Assembly (NCBI GenBank): GCA_945868195.1
Contig: CAMBLP010000017.1
Location: 1-23,237 of the forward strand
From: Bordetella parapertussis
GTDB lineage: Bacteria > Pseudomonadota > Gammaproteobacteria > Burkholderiales > Burkholderiaceae_B
Direction: 5' to 3'
Length of the DNA: 23,237 nucleotides
A program made the translations under genes and the position numbers. The notes under the pieces were generated by a model, which worked only from the letters and a program-made list of their open reading frames with translations, searched no databases and had not been told where the DNA came from. This document shows, in pieces, positions 9,715-16,423 of the stretch. Positions within the stretch are counted from its first letter, which is position 1; each line of letters opens with the position of its first letter.

Positions 9715-10707
9715 TCAGGACTTTGGATTCTTAAACGCTTGCCCGACGGCTTGCCGGACGATATAGAGGGGACGGCCCTTGACCTCGTCAAAGATGCCGG
9801 CGATATACTCCCCTACCACTCCCAACGACATCAAGTTAATTCCTGAAAAAAACAAAAGAACCGTCACGATTGTTGGCCAACCATCGACTGGATTTTTGTA
9901 AAGCAGGTACTCGATAACAATAAAAAGTCCATACGCAAATGAACAGATCGAGACCAGAAAACCAAACAAACTGACCAAACGAAGCGGCCAAGTTGTAAAT
10001 GACATCAAGCCAGCAAGCGCAAGCTTGAGCAAATTCAATGTGCCAAACCGCGAATCCCCATAAAGCCTGGCATCAGGAACATACTGGATAGCTTCGGTAT
10101 TAAAGCCCACCCACGCGTACAAACCCTTCATGAAACGATTTCTTTCAGGCAGACGCAGCAACGCATCGACGACCGTACGATCCATGAGACGAAAATCTCC
10201 AGCATGGGGAGGCACCTCGACTCCGCGGGAGGACTTAAGAAGCGAGTAAAAAAATTTAGTCCCCACTCGCTTACAAAAGCTTTCATCATCACGGTTTTCA
10301 CGCACGGCGTAGATCATATCAATGCCGGCTTGCCAGCGACTCAACATCTTTGGCAGTAACTCGGGCGGATGTTGGAGATCCGCGTCCATAATCAGCACAG
10401 CATCACCAACTGAAGCTTCTATCCCTGCAGTAATTGCAGGCTCTTTACCGAAGTTGCGAGAAAGCTGAACATAGCGAAAACCTGGATTTTGAGTCCATGC
10501 CGTCATCAAGGCGGACGTGGCGTCGCGACTACCATCATCGACCACGATAATCTCCCAGTCTGCACCGATTTGGGTCAGTACAGCCTGAAGCCTCGGCAAC
10601 AACAAGCCTAAATTGTCATGCTCGTTGTAAGCAGGCACCACGCAACTTACCATTGATTGTTGGAGATCGCGTGGCTGTAAAGGAGGACATTCTTCGTTCA
10701 TGTTCAT
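9715..10707 (-). CDS. GT2 polyprenyl-phosphate glycosyltransferase (GtrB/ArnC/DPM1-like)
   Basis: Transfers a sugar from a nucleotide donor to undecaprenyl phosphate at the inner membrane. The GT-A domain carries VVPAYNE (23-29), VVDDGS (55-60) and the metal-binding DADLQHP (108-114). Two C-terminal membrane helices follow (about 243-269 and 279-305), ending in the typical GVVGEYIAGIFDEVKGRPLY tail. The 330-residue length and this layout match GtrB, ArnC and YfdH. The donor sugar cannot be read from the sequence. An ATG is repeated two codons in (10701). The gene follows EamA after 47 bases and precedes the deacetylase by a few bases, so the last two are almost certainly co-transcribed. No flippase or GtrA-like gene is present in this window. 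Confidence 0.93.
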   Translation of the reverse strand: MNMNEECPPLQPRDLQQSMVSCVVPAYNEHDNLGLLLPRLQAVLTQIGADWEIIVVDDGSRDATSALMTAWTQNPGFRYVQLSRNFGKEPAITAGIEASVGDAVLIMDADLQHPPELLPKMLSRWQAGIDMIYAVRENRDDESFCKRVGTKFFYSLLKSSRGVEVPPHAGDFRLMDRTVVDALLRLPERNRFMKGLYAWVGFNTEAIQYVPDARLYGDSRFGTLNLLKLALAGLMSFTTWPLRLVSLFGFLVSICSFAYGLFIVIEYLLYKNPVDGWPTIVTVLLFFSGINLMSLGVVGEYIAGIFDEVKGRPLYIVRQAVGQAFKNPKS

Positions 10708-10723
10708 GGCTGTAAGATTCGAA

Positions 10724-10746
10724 TTGATCTATACATCATAAATCAA
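10724..10746. repeat. Inverted repeat in the EamA-glycosyltransferase spacer
   Basis: TTGATCTAT (10724-10732) and ATAAATCAA (10738-10746) form a 9-bp inverted repeat with one mismatch and a 5-base centre. In minus-strand RNA it would fold with one G-U pair. It is AT-rich and has no T-run after it. It could be an operator for a separate glycosyltransferase promoter or a weak hairpin. It is not an FNR box, because the half-sites are too far apart. Confidence 0.35.
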
Positions 10747-10754
10747 GTGGTCAT

Positions 10755-11636
10755 TTAGGTGTTTTGCGCCCGCACTGCCAGACTGGCACTAAAAATCGCG
10801 GCCATCATCACTGCCGCTCCGAAAAGCATCCGGCCAGAGGGCACTTGATCGAACAGCATCCAGGCAAAGAAAATCGCATAAAGGGGTTCGGAGGCGACAA
10901 CCAAGCCAGCTGTGCGGGCGGGAAGCTGTCTCAAACTTGACACGAACAACCAGTGGGCCAGGCCTGTGCACACCACGCCGAGTGCTGCGATGAAAAGCCA
11001 GTCAGACACGCTAACCTGCCTCAAAGAGGGTATGGCCCAAGGTAATAAAAATAAAAAAACAAGTGCGTTTTGTATGCCCGCAACCTGGAAAGCATTGACA
11101 TGGCTTAATTTGCGTCTATTGAGCACGGCCAACACACCAAAAGCTGCGCCTGACAATACGCCCCAGACAAGCCCTTCAGTACCCTGGTTAGACCAGTCAA
11201 AAGAAGGCGTGATCAACACAAGCCCGAGGCTGACTAACAATAAACGCAACCATTCGGCACGCCCGACCTTCTCACGCAAAAGGAGTGCCTCGATCAAGGT
11301 GATAAAAGCCGGAAAACTTGCAAAACCGAGAGTGGCGACAGCGACCCCCCCGATTTTGACAGAGTAAAAAAAAGTGACCCAATGCACCGCTAACATCGCG
11401 CCGCTCAAAAGCAAGGCACCTGGGTGGGCGCGCCAAGAAACGAAACGATGGAGCGGTTTGCTTCCTAGCTTTGAGAACAGACGATTCAAAGCCACGAGCG
11501 TGAGTACTGCAAAAAGTGCGCGCCCCCACGTGATCATCCACGCATCGGCATGGATGATGGCACCAAAAATTCCGGTCGCGCCAAAAAGGATCGCAACGAA
11601 ATGAATCGCAAAAAGCGACTGCAGTCGATTGAGCAA
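10755..11636 (-). CDS. EamA/DMT-superfamily transporter
   Basis: A 293-residue, strongly hydrophobic protein with about ten membrane helices in two EamA repeats. The first helix contains FAIHFVAILFGATGIFGAII, and the second repeat begins near GLVWGVLSGAAFGVLAVLNR. Members export amino acids, metabolites or sugar derivatives; the substrate here is not evident. The start is TTG at 11636, supported by AGAGG five bases upstream on the minus strand; an in-frame TGA at 11661-11663 blocks any longer reading. The gene follows the racemase after 27 bases, probably in one transcript. The link to the racemase is by position only. Confidence 0.88.
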   Translation of the reverse strand: MLNRLQSLFAIHFVAILFGATGIFGAIIHADAWMITWGRALFAVLTLVALNRLFSKLGSKPLHRFVSWRAHPGALLLSGAMLAVHWVTFFYSVKIGGVAVATLGFASFPAFITLIEALLLREKVGRAEWLRLLLVSLGLVLITPSFDWSNQGTEGLVWGVLSGAAFGVLAVLNRRKLSHVNAFQVAGIQNALVFLFLLPWAIPSLRQVSVSDWLFIAALGVVCTGLAHWLFVSSLRQLPARTAGLVVASEPLYAIFFAWMLFDQVPSGRMLFGAAVMMAAIFSASLAVRAQNT

Positions 11637-11663
11637 GCGACCTCTAAGACGTCTGGGGGTTCA

Positions 11664-12404
11664 TCATTTTTTTGGCCAGCCAAGCGGCGCGGCCCAACCG
11701 GTGTAAACCTTGGGTAGAGGTGTTGCATAATCACCATGCTTGCTCGTGCCAAGACCTAAGGCACTGAGCGCCTCGGCAAACTTGACGGCCACCGCGACCC
11801 CATCGATGACTGGCACACCCAATCTCTGTGTCAAGGTGTGACAAAGTGTTGTCATGCCTGCACAACCCAAAACGATGGCACCACTGCGATCTCGGCTCAA
11901 TGCCTCACGAGCGGCATGCTCGATTTGCCCGATGATGTCCTCACCACTCTCTTCTAAATCCAACACGGCAATATCGGTGCCATGCACGCCACGGCACTGA
12001 TGCTCAAAGCCGTAGCGCTGCACTAAACGCTCCGCAATGATGCATGTCCGCGTCATGGTAGTCACGACAGAAAAACCTGTCGCGAGCATACTAGCGGCAT
12101 GAAAGGCAGCCTCTGCAATCCCTAATACGGGAGCAGCCGTCGCTTCTCGCGCGGCTTCTAGACCAGGATCGCCAAAACACGCTAGAACGACCGCATCGGG
12201 CCCCCAAGCTGAGGCGAGTTTGACTTGCTCGGCCACACCCGCAGCGGCGAAAGCTTCGTCGTAATGCCCCTCGATCGATAAAGGACCAAAGCTGGGTTGT
12301 GTTGCCACAATTTCTGTCGTTGATAGTGCGACGGCTTGTGCGCCCTTGGCGATCGCAGCGGTCATCGCTGAGGATGTATTAGGGTTTATGAGAAGTAGTT
12401 TCAT
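11664..12404 (-). CDS. Asp/Glu/hydantoin racemase family protein
   Basis: Cofactor-independent two-cysteine racemase. The 246-residue chain opens with MKLLLINPNTSSAMT, typical of hydantoin and allantoin racemases. Both catalytic cysteines are in place: C76 in VVLACFGDPGL and C181 in IVLGCAGM, one from each half of the pseudo-symmetric fold. Known relatives act on 5-substituted hydantoins (HyuA/HyuE type), allantoin (HpxA) or aspartate/glutamate; the substrate cannot be chosen from sequence. The gene is divergent from a complete peptide-type ABC importer and shares its 358-base control region, so the importer may bring in the racemase substrate. Two tandem in-frame TGA stops end the gene (11661-11666). 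No hydantoinase, carbamoylase or allantoinase gene is in the window. Confidence 0.9.
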   Translation of the reverse strand: MKLLLINPNTSSAMTAAIAKGAQAVALSTTEIVATQPSFGPLSIEGHYDEAFAAAGVAEQVKLASAWGPDAVVLACFGDPGLEAAREATAAPVLGIAEAAFHAASMLATGFSVVTTMTRTCIIAERLVQRYGFEHQCRGVHGTDIAVLDLEESGEDIIGQIEHAAREALSRDRSGAIVLGCAGMTTLCHTLTQRLGVPVIDGVAVAVKFAEALSALGLGTSKHGDYATPLPKVYTGWAAPLGWPKK

Positions 12405-12447
12405 CTGTTTTCTTGGTTTACCTTAGTTACTATTGAAACAAAGCTCT

Positions 12448-12464
12448 TGCACCAATCTGGACAA
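12448..12464 (+). promoter_or_regulatory. NtrC-like upstream activator site (imperfect)
   Basis: TGCACC, then five bases, then GGACAA. The left half matches the NtrC consensus TGCACC-N5-GGTGCA exactly; the right half matches at only three of six positions. It lies roughly 145-160 bases upstream of the predicted sigma-54 start, a usual place for an enhancer site. A candidate IHF-like sequence (12509-12521) sits between it and the promoter. Confidence 0.3.
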
Positions 12465-12546
12465 AAATGCCCCAAAATGGGCTTAGGTCACTGGTGTGGA
12501 GCAACCGTACTCAATAATTTAAGAGAACTGCAAAATATTAGGGTCA

Positions 12547-12579
12547 TTTGCGTATCATTTAAAACAAACTTTACGCAAA
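12547..12579. repeat. Inverted repeat TTTGCGTA-N17-TACGCAAA
   Basis: Perfect 8-bp arms at 12547-12554 and 12572-12579 end three bases before the sigma-54 -24 element. Related TACGTA sites lie at 12608-12613 and 12620-12625. The set resembles operator half-sites of a dedicated regulator. Confidence 0.5.
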
Positions 12580-12582
12580 GGA

Positions 12583-12597
12583 TGGCACGATTTTTGC
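12583..12597 (+). promoter_or_regulatory. Sigma-54 (RpoN) promoter for the ABC importer
   Basis: TGGCACG (12583-12589), four bases, then TTGC (12594-12597) followed by T. The GG and GC doublets are exactly ten bases apart, as RNA polymerase with sigma-54 requires, and the match to TGGCACG-N4-TTGCW is full. Transcription would begin near 12609, leaving a leader of about 154 bases before the binding-protein gene. Such promoters need an activator ATPase, often of the nitrogen system. Confidence 0.75.
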
Positions 12598-12604
12598 TTA
12601 AATA

Positions 12605-12627
12605 AAATACGTATTTCAATACGTAAA
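12605..12627. repeat. Paired TACGTA palindromes over the predicted transcription start
   Basis: AAATACGTATTT (12605-12616) is a perfect palindrome and is followed by AATACGTAAA (12618-12627); the two TACGTA cores are 12 bases apart. They cover the start expected from the sigma-54 promoter and resemble the arms of the inverted repeat just upstream, so a repressor or co-regulator may bind here. Confidence 0.4.
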
Positions 12628-12762
12628 AGGTACTACTGGTCATATATCGGTCACGTTGGCTCACACCAGATATAGGTAGACAACTCAGACCGCTCTAAAA
12701 GTATCAGATTTGCAGCACAACCTGTTAGCTATATTTTTTACAACCGAATTACTGGAGATTCC

Positions 12763-14439
12763 ATGAAACAACACACGCTGATTTCCCGCTTGGTCGGCAA
12801 ACCACTTGGACTGACCGTCCTGTCCGCGGCACTTGCCGTGGGCGCCGCAATGCCTGCCTCTGCGCAAGAAAAAGTCCTGCGCATTGCTATGACGGCCGCT
12901 GATATTCCACGTACATTAGGTCAGCCTGACCAAGGTTTCGAGGGCAATCGTTTCACCGGCATCCCGATGTATGACTCCTTGACGCAGTGGGACCTTTCCA
13001 AGTCCGACGTTCCTAGCGCGGTGATCCCAGGGCTGGCAACCTCTTGGGCCGTAGATGCCAATGATAAAAAGAAATGGGTGTTTAAACTGCGCCCAGGCGT
13101 CAAGTTTCATGACGGCTCACCAGTGAATGCGGACGCCATCGTCTGGAACGTTCAAAAAGTCTTGGACAAAGACGCCCCACATTTCGACGCATCACAAGTC
13201 GGTGTGACGGCCTCGCGCATGCCAACGTTGCGTAGCGCACGAAAAATCGATGATCTGACTGTTGAGTTGACGAGCAGCGAGCCTGATGCGTTTGTACCGA
13301 TCAACCTGACTAACCTCTTTATCGCTTCGCCTGAGCATTGGAAAAAGAAACTGGCAGCCGTGCCTGCTTCTGTGACAGCTCCAGCAGATCGCTCCAGACA
13401 AGCTTGGGCCGCTTTTGCTGCCGATGCTTCGGGTAGTGGCCCCTTCAAGATGGCACGTTTCGTTCCGCGTGAGCGCGTTGAAATGGTTGCCAACAAAGAC
13501 TACTGGGATCCAAAGCGCAAGCCAAAGATCGATCGCGTCGTCTTGTTGCCGATTCCTGAGGCCAATGCACGCACTGCCGCGTTGCTCTCCGGACAAGTGG
13601 ACTGGATCGAAGCACCCGCACCCGATGCCTTTCCTCAAATCAGACAGCGTGGCTTTACGATTTACAGTAATCCACAGCCACACGTCTGGCCCTGGCAGCT
13701 ATCCTTTGCCGATGGCTCGCCATGGCTTGACAAGCGCGTTCGCCAAGCCGCTAACCTTTGTGTAGACCGCGAAGGTTTAAAGACCTTGTTGGGCGGCATC
13801 ATGGGTATTCCAAAAGGCACGATGGCACCTGGCCATCCCTGGTTTGGCAAGCCTTCTTTTGACGTGAAATACGATCCAAAAGCTGCTCAAAAACTGATGG
13901 CGGACGCAGGCTTCTCAGCGGCCAAGCCTTTGAAAGTGAAGATTCAGATTTCAGCTTCCGGTTCGGGTCAAATGCAACCACTGCCTATGAACGAATTCGT
14001 TCAAGAGTCACTGAAAAAGTGTTTCTTTAACGTCGAGTTCGATGTGATCGAGTGGAACACCTTGTTCACCAACTGGCGCAAGGGTGCTAAAGATCCTTCG
14101 GCTAACGGTGCCAATGCGACCAACGTCAGCTTCTCGGCAATGGATCCATTCTTTGGCATGGTTCGCTTCAGCAGCAAGGGTACCTTCCCACCTGTGTCAA
14201 ACAACTGGGGTTACTACAACAACCCAGAAGTTGAAGCACTCGTGACCAAGGCACGCAACACTTTTGATGCAAAAGAGCGTGATGTGGCTTTGGCCAATCT
14301 TCATACTCAAATCGTCAACGATGGACCTGTCGTCTGGATCGCCCATGCCGCGGGTCCTCGCGCGATGAGCAAAAAGGTCAAAGATGTTGTGCAACCACAA
14401 AACTGGTTTATCGACATTGCTACGATGAACATGCAGTAA
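12763..14439 (+). CDS. ABC importer substrate-binding protein, family 5 (peptide/nickel type)
   Basis: Periplasmic receptor of the importer encoded downstream. A 558-residue precursor with a Sec signal peptide: positively charged start, hydrophobic core (about 14-30) and a likely signal peptidase I cut after PASA (34/35). There is no lipobox Cys, so the mature protein is soluble. Family-5 features include KKWVFKLRPGVKFHDGSPV, NADAIVWNVQKV and RQAANLCVDREGL. Relatives bind di- or oligopeptides, nickel complexes, opines or glutathione; the ligand here is unknown. The ribosome site GGAG (12754-12757) is well placed. The gene lies behind a sigma-54 promoter and is followed by a strong terminator, so it should be expressed above the rest of the operon. 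Confidence 0.94.
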   Translation: MKQHTLISRLVGKPLGLTVLSAALAVGAAMPASAQEKVLRIAMTAADIPRTLGQPDQGFEGNRFTGIPMYDSLTQWDLSKSDVPSAVIPGLATSWAVDANDKKKWVFKLRPGVKFHDGSPVNADAIVWNVQKVLDKDAPHFDASQVGVTASRMPTLRSARKIDDLTVELTSSEPDAFVPINLTNLFIASPEHWKKKLAAVPASVTAPADRSRQAWAAFAADASGSGPFKMARFVPRERVEMVANKDYWDPKRKPKIDRVVLLPIPEANARTAALLSGQVDWIEAPAPDAFPQIRQRGFTIYSNPQPHVWPWQLSFADGSPWLDKRVRQAANLCVDREGLKTLLGGIMGIPKGTMAPGHPWFGKPSFDVKYDPKAAQKLMADAGFSAAKPLKVKIQISASGSGQMQPLPMNEFVQESLKKCFFNVEFDVIEWNTLFTNWRKGAKDPSANGANATNVSFSAMDPFFGMVRFSSKGTFPPVSNNWGYYNNPEVEALVTKARNTFDAKERDVALANLHTQIVNDGPVVWIAHAAGPRAMSKKVKDVVQPQNWFIDIATMNMQ

Positions 14440-14448
14440 AGCTGTCAG

Positions 14449-14485
14449 AACTCGCCACATCATAAAGATGTGGCGAGTTTTTTTT
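14449..14485 (+). terminator. Strong intrinsic terminator between binding-protein and permease genes
   Basis: AACTCGCCACATC (14449-14461) pairs perfectly with GATGTGGCGAGTT (14467-14479) around ATAAA, giving a 13-bp stem whose end runs into eight T (14478-14485). It sits 10 bases after the binding-protein stop and 75 bases before the chosen permease start. Partial read-through or 3'-end protection here would keep binding protein in excess. Three near-repeats of TTTCGTTCC follow (about 14483-14511). Confidence 0.9.
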
Positions 14486-14559
14486 CGTTCCTTTTCGTTC
14501 CTTTGGTTCCATTTCTGACGTCGTTTCGACGCATCACCCTTTTTCTGAGACCTCCTCTA

Positions 14560-15513
14560 ATGCTTAGCTTTCTTCTGAGGCGTCTGGTTTACACCCTCCC
14601 CATCATGGTGGGCGTCGCACTCGTCTGTTTCTCTCTTGTTCACCTGGCACCAGGCGATCCGTTGATGGCGATTTTGCCTCCGGATGCATCACAAGAGTTA
14701 CGCGATCAACTGATTGAACTCTATGGTTTTAATCGTTCCTATATCGAACAATTTTTCTACTGGGTCTGGCGCGCTGTTCAAGGAGATCTTGGCACCTCGA
14801 TCGCGACGAATCGTCCCGTATCGGAAGAGGTCATCAAAGCAGTCGGGAACACCCTCAAGCTCGCGGTGTTTGCCACCATCATCGGTTTTATCTTTGGTAG
14901 TTTGTTTGGTTTTGTCGCAGGCTATTTCCAAAACTCCTGGATTGACAAAGCCGCTTCACTGACTTCCGTGCTGGGTGTGAGTGTGCCTCACTATTGGCTG
15001 GGCATGGTGATGGTCATCATTTTTAGCTCCACCCTCATGATGCTTCCTCCAGGAGGAGCGGGTCCAGGGGGTTCTGCGGACTGGGTCTGGAACTGGGAGC
15101 ATATCAAGCACCTCATATTGCCGGCCGTCACCATGAGTGTGATTCCGATGGGTATCATCGCCCGCACTGTCCGCGCACTGGTTGCCGACATTTTGGCCCA
15201 AGAGTTTATTGTTGGCTTACGGGCCAAGGGCATGACCAATGTGGGTATCTTCATGCACGTCGTGAAAAACTCCGCACCGACTGCTTTGGCCGTTATGGGT
15301 TTGCAGCTTGGTTACCTGCTAGGCGGATCCATTCTGATCGAAACTGTATTTTCCTGGCCTGGTACGGGATTTTTACTGAATGCGGCGATCTTTCAAAGAG
15401 ATTTACCTTTATTACAAGGCACGATTCTTGTGCTGGCCATGTTTTTCGTTGTGCTCAACATGATCGTAGACGTCATTCAGACCCTGCTTGATCCTCGCAT
15501 CGCGCGTAGCTAA
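14560..15513 (+). CDS. ABC importer permease 1 (DppB/OppB type)
   Basis: Inner-membrane channel subunit, 317 residues with about six helices. It opens with the family-typical MLSFLLRRLVYTLPIMVGVA and has LVHLAPGDPLMAI soon after. The EAA loop that contacts the ATPase reads EFIVGLRAKGMTN. The C-terminus is IVDVIQTLLDPRIARS, as in DppB. A longer frame opens at GTG 14470, but that codon lies inside the terminator hairpin and would add an atypical Phe-rich segment, so ATG 14560 is used. The ribosome site is weak (GAGA, 14547-14550). It is followed after 16 bases by permease 2. Confidence 0.94.
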   Translation: MLSFLLRRLVYTLPIMVGVALVCFSLVHLAPGDPLMAILPPDASQELRDQLIELYGFNRSYIEQFFYWVWRAVQGDLGTSIATNRPVSEEVIKAVGNTLKLAVFATIIGFIFGSLFGFVAGYFQNSWIDKAASLTSVLGVSVPHYWLGMVMVIIFSSTLMMLPPGGAGPGGSADWVWNWEHIKHLILPAVTMSVIPMGIIARTVRALVADILAQEFIVGLRAKGMTNVGIFMHVVKNSAPTALAVMGLQLGYLLGGSILIETVFSWPGTGFLLNAAIFQRDLPLLQGTILVLAMFFVVLNMIVDVIQTLLDPRIARS

Positions 15514-15529
15514 GGAACAGGGAACCCAC

Positions 15530-16423
15530 ATGCTTAATATCACCGTAGATCCTTCTAAAGTACCTGCCGTTGTCATGGAGAGATCCACTGGCTACTGGAA
15601 AAACGTTGGCCAGCGCTTTATGCGCGACAAGGTCGCCATTGGTGCGGGTATTGTCATCCTGATCCTGCTGATCATGGCTGTTTTTGGTCCTTGGCTTGTG
15701 CCGCACGATCCCTTTCAGTCGTCCATCATGAAGCGGCTCAAGCCCATCGGTTTTCCTGACCATCTATTGGGTACCGATGAGTTAGGTCGCGACATGCTGA
15801 GCCGCCTCGTAGTGGGCACCAAGCTCTCCTTGTTTATGGGCATTACACCTGTGATCCTGGCATTTGGCATTGGTTCTGTGATTGGCTTGATCGCCGGTTA
15901 TGCCGGTGGCAAAATCAACACGGTGATCATGCGTACGATCGACGTTTTTTATGCCTTTCCCTCCGTGCTCTTGGCGATTGCGCTCTCCGGTGTCTTGGGT
16001 GCGGGTATCACCAACTCGCTGATCTCTCTGACCATCGTCTTTATCCCCCCCATCGCACGCGTGGCGGAAAGCGTGACCACGCAAATCCGAGGTCGTGACT
16101 TTGTCGATGCAGCCCGTGCCTCAGGTGCAAACGCCTTCACCATCGTGCGTGTGCACGTTTTGGGCAACGTCTTGGGGCCCATTTTCGTCTACGCGACAAG
16201 CTTGATCGCCGTGTCCATGATTTTGGCCTCCGGCTTGAGCTTTCTGGGCTTGGGCGTCAAGCCTCCAGAGCCAGAGTGGGGACTGATGCTCAATACGCTT
16301 CGCACTGCGATTTATATTCAACCTTGGATCGCCGCCCTGCCCGGCGTAATGATTTTTGTGACCTCGATTGCTTTTAATCTGCTCTCGGATGGCCTGCGTA
16401 CCGCCATGGAGATCAAGAACTAA
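15530..16423 (+). CDS. ABC importer permease 2 (DppC/OppC type)
   Basis: Second channel subunit, 297 residues, pairing with permease 1. The N-terminal cytoplasmic stretch is followed by a first helix (AIGAGIVILILLIMAVFGPW). The DppC hallmark HLLGTDELGRDMLSRL comes next, then the membrane domain with the EAA loop DFVDAARASGANAFTIVRVH and the SFLGLGVKPPEPEWG segment. ATG 15530 is chosen: AGGGAA lies eight bases upstream, whereas the longer TTG frame at 15488 would overlap permease 1 by 26 bases. The stop overlaps the next start as TAATG, so translation is probably coupled to the first ATPase. Confidence 0.94.
   Translation: MLNITVDPSKVPAVVMERSTGYWKNVGQRFMRDKVAIGAGIVILILLIMAVFGPWLVPHDPFQSSIMKRLKPIGFPDHLLGTDELGRDMLSRLVVGTKLSLFMGITPVILAFGIGSVIGLIAGYAGGKINTVIMRTIDVFYAFPSVLLAIALSGVLGAGITNSLISLTIVFIPPIARVAESVTTQIRGRDFVDAARASGANAFTIVRVHVLGNVLGPIFVYATSLIAVSMILASGLSFLGLGVKPPEPEWGLMLNTLRTAIYIQPWIAALPGVMIFVTSIAFNLLSDGLRTAMEIKN

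Larger units (their letters stand above)
12405..12762. other. Divergent control region, racemase / ABC importer
   Basis: A 358-base gene-free spacer, AT-rich compared with its neighbours. Reading toward the importer it holds an NtrC-like half-site (12448-12464), an IHF-like stretch (12509-12521), the inverted repeat TTTGCGTA/TACGCAAA (12547-12579), a sigma-54 promoter (12583-12597), two TACGTA palindromes near the predicted start (12605-12627), and a GGAG ribosome site (12754-12757) before ATG 12763. No small gene was seen. No convincing promoter toward the racemase was found. Confidence 0.8.

Noticed and set aside
10724..10746. FNR box in front of the glycosyltransferase gene
   Set aside because: TTGAT and ATCAA are separated by 13 bases instead of 4, so FNR would not bind in the usual way.
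12405..12762. Small gene or riboswitch in the large spacer
   Set aside because: No frame with a ribosome site was found, and no known riboswitch core could be recognised by eye in the leader; the content is explained by promoter and operator-like sites.
13192..13683. 163-codon antisense frame in the binding-protein gene, and similar frames in clpB (20578-21072, 19939-20451)
   Set aside because: All lie opposite or out of frame with strongly conserved genes and show no family features.
14483..14511. Short TTTCGTTCC-like repeats as a microsatellite or CRISPR-like element
   Set aside because: Only three imperfect copies of 9-10 bases directly after a T-run; too short and irregular to be more than local slippage.
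14470..14559. N-terminal extension of permease 1 from GTG 14470
   Set aside because: It starts inside an intrinsic terminator, encodes an atypical Phe-rich stretch, and the family N-terminus MLSFLLRRL begins at 14560.
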